NCBI GenBank assembly: GCA_026120035.1
Contig: JALRME010000003.1
Coordinates: forward strand, 1 to 64,000
Length of the DNA: 64,000 nucleotides
From: Coleophoma eucalyptorum
Lineage: Eukaryota; Ascomycota; Leotiomycetes; Helotiales; Dermateaceae
Direction of reading: 5' to 3'
Position 1 is the stretch's first letter; each line of letters begins with the position of its first letter. The translations under genes and the position numbers were made by a program. The notes beneath the pieces were generated by a model, which saw nothing but the letters and a program-made list of their open reading frames with translations, was not told where the DNA came from and ran no database searches. Shown here piece by piece: positions 43,714 to 54,669 of the stretch.

Positions 43714-44253
43714 TCAAGCAGAGAAGAAATCGATCCCACTCTGGAGCGCATCGTCAATCTGCTTAACGACCACATTCGCGCTAGGCACCACACCAGGCGC
43801 AATCTTCGCCACCAGCTGCGCACTGAAGGTATCGTGATCACTTTTCAATAGCACCAAACCAGCCTCCACAATGCCCACGAGACCCGAATCCGCAAATTCC
43901 TGCCGCTTGCTCTTCAGCACCGTCACGCTCTCCGGGATGTCGTTACCCACGCTCGCGAAGGTGAAGTCCACAATGCGCTTCGAGTCGGTCGCGTTGAACG
44001 GCGGCGCCAGGATTGCGTCGGCGTAGCCTTTGCGGTTGGCGAGGTGGATGGCCGCTATATCAGCGGCGATGGGCGCCGAGGGGATGAGGCCGCCTTGGTA
44101 GGTTTCGAGCCTGGTTGTTAAGGCGAGGACGCCTTGGTCGATGTTATTGACGTCGGTGATTAGCGTGTTGGCGGAGATGAGGGCTGTTGTTAGAGTTGGG
44201 ATTGCGGAGGCTGTGGTGATGCAGAAGAGCATGAGGGTTTTGGAGAGGAGCAT
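43714..44253 (-). CDS. HsbA-like hydrophobic surface-binding / cell-wall galactomannoprotein
   Basis: Intronless, 179 aa. Residues 1-17 form a signal peptide (MLLSKTLMLFCITTASA). The mature part is all-helical with regularly spaced hydrophobic residues, as in the HsbA/Mp1 family: ITDVNNIDQGVLALTTRLET, ADIAAIHLANRKGYADAIL, and a C-terminal VVKQIDDALQSGIDFFSA. It has no cysteine in the mature chain. HsbA binds hydrophobic surfaces and can recruit hydrolases there, while Mp1-type relatives bind lipids. It sits convergent to the cellulase gene. Confidence 0.85.
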   Translation of the reverse strand: MLLSKTLMLFCITTASAIPTLTTALISANTLITDVNNIDQGVLALTTRLETYQGGLIPSAPIAADIAAIHLANRKGYADAILAPPFNATDSKRIVDFTFASVGNDIPESVTVLKSKRQEFADSGLVGIVEAGLVLLKSDHDTFSAQLVAKIAPGVVPSANVVVKQIDDALQSGIDFFSA

Positions 44254-45317
44254 GGTGAAGGGAGAGAGAGAGTCTTTGGGGTTGTTGCGTTGGGCGAGAA
44301 AAAATTAAGCGACGGAGTTGGGTTTGGGTGAAGACGAGATGTGATTCAGCTGATTGATTTGATGAAGAGAAGGACTTTCTGTCGGACTTAGGAACTCGGG
44401 ACTCACTGAGATCTTGTACCTGGTCATTTCTTTATTTGATCATTGGAAGAATTTAAACTCTTTTCTCATTCCCAATAACGCACTTGACGGCAGTGGAGAG
44501 TTTTTGCATCGGTTGAAGATCTACAGATCTAAATCTGAATGTGTCGCTCGCCTCTTGGGTAGTTCGCGCCGGTGGCTTGAAACCCCCCGCGCGTACTACC
44601 AAGACCTCGGATCGGTCCTTAGCACACTCTGAAGCACCGCACCTATGGTAAGGAAGAAAGTCTCCAGATTATGTTTTGATTCATTTTGGCGGAGATGCTG
44701 GGAATGGAAAATTGGCGCGTGCTCTTTATCTAGGAGATCGGACACCTGATACGAGAACTGCTGGCAATCAACTGGTAGAAGGAAGTTATTCGGTTTCATG
44801 CCCAGCATGAAGGTAGCAACCACGGAAGTCTTAATGAATATATCGAAACGGCTCTCTGTATATCTAGATCTCTTGATTTATCTTTGTTAAGCCCTGCCTA
44901 TGATTTCTACCGCAAATATGTAATCGGACTTCTCCAGAGACATAACAACCCGAAGGTATAGAAAGACTCGAGACAAGAACAAAACAGTTTGAATTCTCCA
45001 AGTTCGTGAAACCCATTTTTTTCTACTTTGACACCATATTATATGCTGAGAAAACATCGAAAAACAGAAGCCATCCAAAATAGACAGGATTATTCGATAT
45101 TGGCTAAGAAGAAAATGTACATGGTGTAGCCAGCTAAACCAAGAAACTAAAAATCCAAGTCCTGTGATATGCAAACTTTTCCTTCCCTTTCCCTATGCTT
45201 GAACATGAACCCAAAAGGGGGGTTTTTTTAAGACCAAAGTAAACATAAATGAAACTCCAATGGATGCCCAAAGTAAAGAAAGGTTCATAAATCATTAAAC
45301 CATCACCACCCTTTTTC
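44254..45317. other. Intergenic, 1.1 kb
   Basis: Promoter of the HsbA-like gene and 3' side of the F-box/LRR gene. Several small frames with no features. AT-rich between 44820 and 45300. Confidence 0.4.
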
Positions 45318-46777
45318 TCAAACCCTCAAGATTTCACATGCCCTTCCATCCCAGAATACCTTCCACCCGACCGCATCACAAACACGCTTCAGGTCCTTGC
45401 ACATGAGGTAGACCTCCTCACTAATGGCAATCCTAGTTAATGGCAACGAATGATCACCCAGAAGGAGGGAGGTCAGGATCTTCCTCTGCTGGAAGATATG
45501 CATGCCGCTGATATCGATGGACTTCAGAGACCAGAGAGGCGGCTGGGGCACTTCAATGCTGAGGAACCTTTGTCGAATATTGCAAATCGCCACAGCTTGT
45601 GAGATTGGTTTGAGGACGGGGTCGTTATTGAGTTTGGCTGATTCCAGACCGACATCGGATGGAGAGCTTGCAGTGGGGAGAGCTTTGGACGGCGTGGAGG
45701 GTGCGAGGAATAGGGACTCGATATCTTCTAAGCGGAGATCCGAACCCACGCTCAACTCTTCAAGCTGGTTTGAAAGAGCTTGGAGTAGTGGGAGGTGATC
45801 GGGTGTCATGATAGAATGCTTGAGATTAAGCATCTTGAGTGTCTTGGGGACGCTGGCCAGTACCTTGCTGACATCTTCTTCGTCCAGAATGGCATCTTCG
45901 AGCGTTGCCTTTGTCTCGGCATTGAAAGAAACCAAAGAGCTTTGGACTGATGGGTGTGACGCAATGAACCTTGCCACTGCTCGGCCGGTGAGTTGTGTGC
46001 AGTGCCTGACATTAAGGTGCGTAAGTCTAGCGGAATCGGGGATGCTTTGCAATGCTGCACCGTCTACCGTAGTCCCGGAGACATCCAGAATTTGAAGCTT
46101 GGGAAGCTGAGACAAGACTCGTTGTAGCGCATTTTCTGGAAAACCACTGCAGCTGTTGAGGTTCAGCTCGGTTATCGAAGTGGAGATTGCCAGATCCGCG
46201 TTACCGAAAAGTGACTCAAAGGCTGAGGCCGACTCTCTCGAGTTACACGATCTGAGATCAAGGGTTTGAAGTTGTGGCAAGCTACAAAACAGAGTCTGCA
46301 GTACTTGGGAACTGAGCTCTAGTTCAGGGAAAGCAAGGAACGCTCTCAGCAACGGAGTGAGAGTAAGGCATTGGAGTAGATCCGCAGTAGTAATAGCCTG
46401 CATGGTTCCCAATTCGGACAAATCCAATCTTTGTACGTTCCTGCCCAATTCTGGGTACTTGGTAATTTGAGCCAAGAACTTTTGGAAAGTTGAAGCCTTG
46501 GAAAACCTCACGTTCCGGTACACAAGCGGCATTGCTGTGTCGTTAAGTCTCTGAGAGGTCAAGAGACAGGAGATGAGGTCATGTTGGATGTCTGTATAGG
46601 GGTTTGTATGCTGAGCCAGAGATTCAGCACCTAGACCTGTCAACTTCATTAATCCGGAGGAAGAGTATAGAGATGTCAAAAAAAAGTTGGGAACATACGA
46701 AGAATTTCGGCTGGGAGCTGTTCCAGAGGCGCTTTCTCTCGGATAGGGCTGATTTCCTCAACATGGACGGCCGCCAT
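45318..46777 (-). CDS. F-box / leucine-rich repeat protein
   Basis: Two exons: complement(46699..46777) and complement(45318..46636), a 62-bp intron (GTATGT...GACAG); 465 aa. The first exon plus junction gives APLEQLPAEILRLGAESLAQ, a short F-box, then DLISCLLTSQRLNDTAMPLV. Leucine-rich repeats follow from ~100: LQTLDLRSCNS, ITELNLNSCSG, LQILDVSGTTV, LTHLNVRHCTQ, LKMLNLKHS and LEELSVGSD. It is probably an SCF ubiquitin-ligase adaptor. An acidic/Ser-rich loop (SKALPTASSPSD) interrupts the repeats. The C-terminal part (CKDLKRVCDAVGWKVFWDG) is conserved-looking but of unknown role. Substrate unknown. Confidence 0.83.
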
Positions 46778-48680
46778 CTTGGACTTGTAGATACTCGACG
46801 ACATGATTTAAAGAGGATGGTGAAGTGCGTAAAAGAGACCAAGGAGTTTGGGAAGCATGTGCAAGGGGATTGATGAAAAGAAAAAAAAGTCCATAGCTCT
46901 CAACTAAGCCGGCATCTTATATACATAGCGATGGCAAAACGCGAGCGAGGCAGAACCAGGATCGGGCGCCATCCAAGTCCATTGCATGCAAACAACTCCC
47001 CAGCTGTCCCTTGACCTTGGCCCTGACCTTGGACCCAACAACAAAGGGTAAAGCATTCCATTCCGCAAGGAGTCGTGTTGGTGCAGCGTTGCAAGGACGA
47101 TGGTGTAATTCTCGGATCAGCAGGACCACAAGCGAGTTTCGAAGGGGTAATCTGGGGGTAAGAGAAACTACGGCATCCAATACTAAGTAGCGAAAACCAC
47201 TCAGATGATGAACGAGTCCACGGTGCACCAACACACGCGAAACTTGACGCCATAGTCACATTACATTGGGCCTTCGGCTCCAGTCTGGGCCCGGCACCAG
47301 TTTGTGCTGGCAATGGCTCCTTTGAATAAGGCAAGTGCTGCCATTGAGTCCGAGTTGAGCAGAGCTCTTGGGGAGTTGCGGTGAAAGGGGGATGTCAAGC
47401 GGCCAGACAGAGAAGAGCTTGAGGGGGCTTAGCACTGCTGTCGAGGACGGTCAGGTACCATAGGCACGCGTGATTGACCAGAGGCACGAGTTGTTTACCA
47501 CCAACACGACTGGTTTTCCCCGAGGATAGACTGTCTCCCTGTTGCCCCCGGTGGTTGGAAAAAGGACTGTGCTCCCAAAGCCTCTTCTCCCCCGCATTTT
47601 CGGGAGCGTCACGACTAAACGCATCATGCATCTATTTCTGCAACAGCCCATCTGGATCCACCTCCGCAATCCAGAATGCGGATGTCGTTATAAATCGTGC
47701 CTTGTCTGTGACTAACAGCATTTGCAAGTTGATGCCTTTTATTAATAGCGACGGACCACGAGTCAAAGGCTTGCGAGGTGATTGAGTCGCGTTACGTAAA
47801 CGCATGGGAAATGTTTTGGTGTCGTGATCTTGGCCGGCTGCGCAGAGTTACAGCGACGGCTAGCCGAGGAAAGGATAGAACGGTCATTTGGGGAGCCAAG
47901 GCCAGGTACCTCCAAGGAAAACGGAATGAGGGTAGGGATGACGAGATTCTGGCATCATAGGAAGAAATTTCCCTTCAAAAACTTTCTTTTCTGTCTTCGT
48001 ATTCCCACTCCCTTCTAGATTCTCTTGTCGTCTGTTCTCGGCGAGGCAGGGAAGACGCAGATTATGGCAGAAATGCGAGAAATCTTCAAACCCCGCGTGC
48101 ATCATAAGCGCTTTCATCAAAGTCTCAAGTCCCTCACCTGACCAGAGGCAACTTCACCACCAGCTAGGTCTGTACCTGGAACGAACTGATGGCAGACTCA
48201 CTGCACACAATCCTTCTGCTCTCGCCTACTTCGGTGCGCTGTCATGGATTGATTCGCAGTGAAGCATCGCAAGCCCTAGCCAGCAGGTCGAGATGTTGTG
48301 ACGCATTGCCCTTCTTCGCTTGTGGCAACTCGTTCATAGCAATGCCCCAACAACGGTGCACCTCCGCCATGAACGATTGGTAATAATAACCTTCATCGGG
48401 TCTACTCTTCCTGCGTATCGAGTGAGGAGTCACTTCTTATACATGTGTATGCATACAGGGGCGAATACAGGGCAAATAAACCAACAAACCGATCATTCAC
48501 CGATCATACCGAAAATACGGACTGGAGCGGTCGTCACCATCGATTGCGTGCAAGGTGAGCCAGAGTGGTCAAGGTTCGAAGGGGAAATCAGCCAATTTCT
48601 CTTTTATCATTATCATCAACCCTAGATCTCGAGTATACCCCACGTGCGGACAAACAGAACTCAAACTCAGACATTGTGAC
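46778..48680. other. Intergenic, 1.9 kb
   Basis: Promoter of the F-box gene and 3' side of the transporter. A 144-codon minus frame (46900-47334) shows Gln/Gly repetition and no family features. Sequence is not AT-rich, yet I find no gene. A possible long UTR or regulatory DNA. Confidence 0.4.
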
Positions 48681-50569
48681 CTATGCATGTCCTCCCCTAT
48701 ATCCTGCCGCAATCCTAGTCGTCTCTGCCTCATCAAAAGCATCCACGCTAGTATTAGCAAAGTTCTTCGCCTTAATATCCTTCGCAAACAACATATCAAT
48801 CTCCTCGAAACTACGACCCTTCGTTTCCGGCAGTCTGAAGTAAACCCAGACAGCCAGGATCGCTGCCGTGCCACCCCAGACGAAGCCAACGTAACCCTTC
48901 AGATTCCACTCGGAGGGGTTGAGGTAGTAGGGCTCCATGACGTTGGAGATCACGTTGGTGATGTAGTAGGCATTACGTGCAAGGCAGACAGTCTTTTGAC
49001 GCAGGCGCGTCGATCCGATCTCGGCGGGGATGGCCCATCCGAGTTGGCCGACGGAGAGCTGGAAGACGAAGGTCCAGATGAGACACAGTGATGCTTGACC
49101 AAGTGCCACTGAGTGGCTAGAGGTACGAACATTGAGGATTCCAATTAACAACAAGATAGTTGACATGACAATTGTACCGTATAGATATGCGGTTCGTCGT
49201 CCAACATATGGCATGATGCAGAACCAGGAGACAAATGTCCCAAACAAAGCCATGGATGTTCCACCAACGTTGAGGTTATAGGTACTCTGTGTGTTTAGAC
49301 CAACCTGTTGGAAAAAGTACGTCGAGTTGTACGCAAAAGGTGCACCAGCAAACATCTGGCCGGCGAATGCAAGGCAAGCAATCTCGGTTCTGCGGCGTTC
49401 GAAGCCCTTGAAGCAATCCAAGTATGACGAGCCCATAGAAAGTTCTTCTTCCAAGTTGTTGGTGTGTACGATGGTTGCGAGGGTCTGTTTAGGGTCGATG
49501 TCCGCGGTCTTGGACTGCAATCTTCGCAGCGATTTCTCAGCTTCGTCCAATCGTCCTTTGCGCACTAGATGCCAGGGTGACTCGGGCATGAAACAGAGGA
49601 TGGGGAACAAGAACGCTGGCCAGACCCATTGCAAGGCAAAGGGAATTCGATATGACCACTCGCTTGTTAGTTTGACAAGGCCGTCAAGCACACCTGCTGC
49701 GATAAGTTGACTAGAGCTTCGTTAGTGATGAAGTTCCAACCACGGCAGGTTGGGAGGATTTACCCAATGATGAAGCACATGTTAGTGTAACTAGTCAAGT
49801 AGACCCTCAGCGCTAAGGGCAAAACTTCTGACGCATAAGCCGGCGCAATAGTTGCAAAGATTCCCCTATTGGCATAAGCTTCTATGTCATCATGAAGACT
49901 TGGGGACTCTTACCATGGGATACCGCACAAGAACTCGCCTGCACAAAGCACGATGATGTTTGGTGCCGAGAAAGTCATGGCGATGAAACAAGTCAAGACC
50001 AAAAGTGCAGCGAGTAGTACTCGCTTCTGTCCAAACATGTTGACAAGATATCCGTTGGCAAGGATGCCGAAGAACGCTCCCACTCCAGATGCGTTTCCAA
50101 GGCCGGCTTGCCATGCTGCAGTTAGCTGGTAGTTGTCTGAACTGGCGACATATACGCCATATTTCTGCGCGAAGGTTGGATATCTATCGCACATCAGTAC
50201 TTTGGTGATCGCCTCGCATCGGAGGTAGACTTACGCGAAAAAGTTTCCGATCAGGATTGCATCGAATCCTTCCTATGAAATAGTCAGCCCCACGCATAGC
50301 GAGAACGATGGAAATAGAAAACCCACCATAATAACGGTCATGGAAACCATAACCGACCAAAACACAGCCCAAGGATAAGCTTTCACAGCAGCCCACGCAC
50401 CAAGATGGTGATCGATCTCATCGCCATGCTGTGCAAGGACATTAAGCTGGGCGCCTTGTAGTTTCTCATTCACGCCCGAATACTCCAATTCGTTTGGGGC
50501 TTCTCTACTCTGCGAAGAGACTGGCGAGATATTGGTCGAGATTTCGGTCTTGACTATAGATTCCGACAT
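48681..50569 (-). CDS. MFS sugar/H+ symporter, alpha-glucoside permease-like
   Basis: Five exons: complement of 50327..50569, 50235..50272, 49914..50183, 49764..49865, 48681..49710; introns of 46-54 bp; 560 aa. The joins give VFWSVMVSMTVIMEGFDAIL, IGNFFAYPTFAQKYG, LCGIPWGIFATIAPAYASEV and MCFIIGQLIAAGVLDGL. The first loop (GYLVNMFGQKRVLLA), PESPWHLVRKGR and RLPETKGRSFEEID are the sugar-porter signatures. Twelve membrane helices are expected, with a hydrophilic N-terminus of ~60 residues carrying HHLGAWAAVKAYPWAVFW, typical of maltose/alpha-glucoside permeases. It would take up di- or oligosaccharides with protons at the plasma membrane. It lies in the same 10 kb as the cellulase and HsbA-like genes. 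Confidence 0.93.
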
Positions 50570-53051
50570 GGCGAAGAACTAAATGTCAGGACTTCGGACT
50601 AGATGTCAAGATATTTTGAGGTCAAGATGCTTGAATAGATGCAGGACTCATGGGAAGGGGATGCCGAGATAGATATATATATATATATATATATATATGG
50701 GCATTTTTGCATCTTTTCTTTTCGGGACACAGAAAAATTCATTCAGCCATCCAGATTGCTACAAGTCAGTATCGCACGGCACCCTACATTACGGCACGTT
50801 TCTGTTTTGCATCCTGGACCTGCAATCCCTCGCTCGACTAAACCTGCCCTGGGACTTCCCCGTACACCTACATGCATGCACATAGCATGGTATTGCATCC
50901 CCGCGAACAGAATAAGTTTGATCATCGGTAGTCAAGCATCAGAATGCCGAGGATGAAACGAACTGGTACATCGTGGGTGCCGATCTTCCACGAGAGGCGG
51001 AAGCAGTATATCGGAACATCAGACACTCTTGAGTATTCTGTTTACTCGCTGGTTATTTCGAGACAGATGTCTTTTGTATCAACCTATTCAGAGTTCGTCT
51101 CATCTCTAATACCCATCTTATCGGTACGATAGGTGAGGTGAAATGGTACGGAATGATCATTTTCCTGCGATTCCCTAGCCCATCCGTCCACCTCGCAATT
51201 CCACTTACTTGCTTACTTACAGCTAAAATCCCACCGCATCAGCCAACTTTAAAGACAACTTTATTGCACCTTATTTCCCCTCCCAAACTCCATAGCAATA
51301 ATGATAAGGCAAAGGCAGCTGTCCAACCATCTTGCGATGTGGGACAACGGTGTGGGACACCGGAGGAAAGTTTGGGACACAGGGAAACTTTTTTTTAACT
51401 GTCCAGAATCTCTCCTCCCTTGCGGCGGAATAGTCCAACCTGCATCCCCATCCCTGATGTGCAGTCCCTGGTATGCAGTCAAGTCACTCCGTACATACAT
51501 ACAATGCCAATCAACAAGGCAGATAACGAAACAGACGTGATTAAAATATGGGGGCTTCTGTGCCTTCGGTGCCGGACCTCAAAGGAGGAGACAGGAAAGT
51601 GGATCGGGAACGCGTAAGTCGTTATCAGAGATCCCTATCATAACCTACCATTGAGAAGGAAGTTGTGCGTCTGAGAGTAAATGCCAAGACAGAACAAAGA
51701 CAAGGGATTTGTCGAATTGAGTGGATGTTCGCGCTGAGATATATAAAAAGGCAGGTATGTACCCAGAGGGCACAGACCGAAGGGACCTCTCCCCACCCAT
51801 CTCCCGATGTTTCTTAAGAGGGTGGTATACCCCGCTTTCGCTACATGTGCCGTTTCATCTCCCATGCCGACTGCATACACCGGTTGATATCGGGTGAACT
51901 GTGCGTCTACTTGTGTCTTCCAATCCAAACGGCATCTCGACCGAGCCTAAAGGAATATGGCAGATGAGAACTGAAAGGCAAAAGAAAAAGGAAAGTGGCT
52001 TCGGTTCGGGCCGGGTCCTAATTTAGCAGACCTGATACACCTCTTTTCTCTACTGCCGCTCTTCTCTACACTTACTAAGCCCGATTATGCATTCTGCTGC
52101 GTAACCTACATTGTGAAGATAGCACCCCCTCTGGGTTGTCCAGTCTTCCTCAGAAAGCAAACTGATTCCGCCCGCATGGTACATTTACAACCAAGACAAA
52201 GGTCGGGTTCACGCATCGCACACCTGATCGCATCCCTGCTCTCCCCCCACTGCACTTTACTTGGGACGGAGATTTCTCCAGATTTTGCATCTGTGGTAAG
52301 AGGACATAGCGATGTACTACAGCACGACTCGTACTATTGTTTGTCACCCATCCTGTACCGTTCTTAAGGGTGTGAATTATATGCAGGCATGAGCCACGTT
52401 TTTTTGTTTTCCAGCGACTTTTTTTGTTCACCGATCACCGGTGGGTTGTTTCTGCCATCTGTTTTTTTTTTAACTTGGTCTGAGGGGGTGGGTTTTGGTT
52501 CTTGGGTTGGGGTGGCGTGATGAAGGATTTGCTTCGCAGTGATTAGGTGGACGCTGTGTGTGGTGCAACCAGCTGAGAAGAGGTGATCAAACAGGTTTGT
52601 GAAACGGGTTGCGACGAAGAAAGGCTGGGAGATCTGAAGATGCTAGGGTTAGATGGGCTTTGAGCCTTACTAAGACATGGCCCTCTTTTTGTTTATATGT
52701 GCTTGTGGGGGTTTGTGCGAGCGAGGAGGCCTTGCCAGGTATCTGGGTGCTTTGCCTTATTGGGTGAGATGAGGTGGTAGCAGATGCATGCAATAACTGT
52801 GACATATCGACGGGCGCAGGTGGGATTTTTATTAGACAAAAGAGTGAAATGCAGATGCAGAAACTAAATAACAAGGCAACCTCCCACCTCCCCCCCCCCC
52901 CATAGAAAAGATTAGTAGCAGTAGGAACGGACAACTCTCGACCTGCAGTTATCGTGCAGTGTGTTTCTTCGTTCAGTATGGCTTTTGTGCCCAGACAATG
53001 TGTCTTCAAGACTATATCAGCACAAGTTTTATGACAATAGAAGGGTGCAAC
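50570..53051. other. Long gene-free interval, 2.5 kb
   Basis: The transporter promoter and the 3' side of the methyltransferase. It holds an AT dinucleotide run (50673-50698), three GTGGGACA-like copies (51338-51382), a T run near 52465 and a C run near 52891-52904. Short frames on both strands lack features. Base composition is ordinary, so this is not AT-rich repeat decay. Confidence 0.5.
50673..50698. repeat. (AT)13 microsatellite
   Basis: A 26-base alternating AT run about 100 bases upstream of the transporter start. Simple-sequence repeat. Confidence 0.95.
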
Positions 53052-54669
53052 TCACACAGGGAAGTAAGTATGGATCTTCGTGTCCCTGAACTCTTTCCTC
53101 ACATCAACCAAGAACAGCTCAACCTCCTCAGCAGTCCAACCATGAGCTCTGGTGAAGATGGCCATGCTGATACCGGAAATACCACCACAGATATCCTCGT
53201 ACGTCCACATTCCCAACTCCTTCAAATGCTTGTCTTTAGGCCAGCGGTTAGTTGGCCATTTGTACAGCGCCTTGCCGTAGTTGATGAAACCGGCAGCTTT
53301 GAGCTGCTCCTCGTAGTGGTACGTGGCATCGGCAGGCCGGCCGAATTTGGCGCAGCCGGACAGAATTAACTCACCCCATCGCTTCAATGCGGAGTTTTCA
53401 GGCCAGCTGTTGTCGTCATTCAGCGGTGGGAATGGGTCATCGAACATCTCAATGAATCCTCCGGGCGCTAAGTTCCTGTGAATCGTTCAGCGCGTGGCCA
53501 TGCCTGGGAGGGGGGCGGGGGCAATCCTCACTCGTATGCTTGCTCGAAGAAGCGTGGCCAATCTGCGAGAGATCCGATCATCATACGGGCGTAGATGAAA
53601 TCGAACTTGTAGTTGAAGTTCCAGGTCTCTTCTATATCATCAATTTGAAAGCTCAAATTGGGTGGAATGCTTGGAAAAATCGTTAGTGCCATCCTAGCCT
53701 CAACAAAAGAGAGAGTCTCACTATTTGGGCTGCCGTCAATTAGCTATTGAACAAATCTTGAAGGGTGGAATAGTAGCATACTTGAATTGGACTCAGATCG
53801 ACACCGAGAACCTGGGGTTGTCAGTCGTGAACGCGGGCGATAGTAAGAGCTATTTACCTCGCATTCGGGATGTTCATCAGCTATTTCAAAGATTTTTGTC
53901 AGTTGTGGCTCAAGTCAGTGATTTTTGGATTTCATACCGAAGTCAATGGCCCAGATTCCTGTTCCTGTCCCCTAGTAATGATTCAGATCAGCACGTGTCC
54001 ATAATAAGTGTCTAATCAATAGCATGTACTGACAACATCTAGGACTCGGTGCAACTTGTTCTCTTTTCCAGCTGGGCAGAGGAATAGCTTGCCCCCAGTC
54101 GTTAAAAGGGATAAGTGATGTTGGAGATCTGCCTTTGAGTTAGTTTGGTTCCTTGAAGCTGCGATATTCATCCATACCAAGACGATCCTTTTCACCCTGT
54201 TAGGTTTAATGTCAGTCTGAATAAGGTGGACATAATAAGCAGAGCATGGAGTTTCAAACCTCATCGTTTGGAAGAATGTATTCTATGGGATGTTAGAAAA
54301 GTTTTATGTTTAATATAGGACGAGCTAGAATGCCTACTTCCATCCTTGTATGCATGGTAAGTTCTTCCATTCTCAAGCCTATGCTTGTAGATACTTTCTG
54401 CAATACTGGTAGTCGAGCTTGTAATGCTTTCCTAATTCGATTGTCAGCTGATGCCATATTGAGCTCACATATAGCACAGGAACTTACAGTGCCTATGGCC
54501 GAATCTGCATCGTAATCATCGTCCTGGTTCAGAAGAGTTTAGCTTGCACACCGCATCAAGGGGTTCGCAGGCTCTGGATCAGAGGAGCAGACGCCATCCA
54601 TACCTCTGGAATAATAGGCCCCGTCTCTGCCACAATTCGCTCGGATGGTGGTTCGGTCACGTCAGCCAT
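53052..54669 (-). CDS. LaeA-like SAM-dependent methyltransferase, twelve exons with a microexon
   Basis: Exons on the complement: 54604..54669, 54488..54523, 54338..54431, 54260..54282, 54178..54196, 54034..54128, 53938..53971, 53858..53880, 53782..53811, 53722..53729, 53532..53669, 53052..53475; 329 aa, frame kept throughout. One exon is only 8 nt (CCCAAATA). The model reads MADVTEPPSERIVAETGPII, ENGRTYHAYKDGKYILPNDE, then GEKDRLDLQHHLSLLTTGGK. SAM motif I is VLDVGTGTGIWAIDFADEHP (G112 onwards). VLGVDLSPIQPKYIPPNLS, FQIDDIEETWNF and NLAPGGFIEMFDD follow. The C-terminus carries FGRPADATYHYEEQLKAAGF and SMAIFTRAHGWTAEEVELFL. Probably a small-molecule or protein methyltransferase of the LaeA/TAM class. 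Target unknown. It shares several intron positions with the methyltransferase at 20.7 kb, so they look like paralogues. Confidence 0.85.

Noticed and set aside
46900..47334. 144-codon minus frame after the F-box gene
   Set aside because: Contains GQGQGQG and no recognisable motif; overlaps another frame of similar length.
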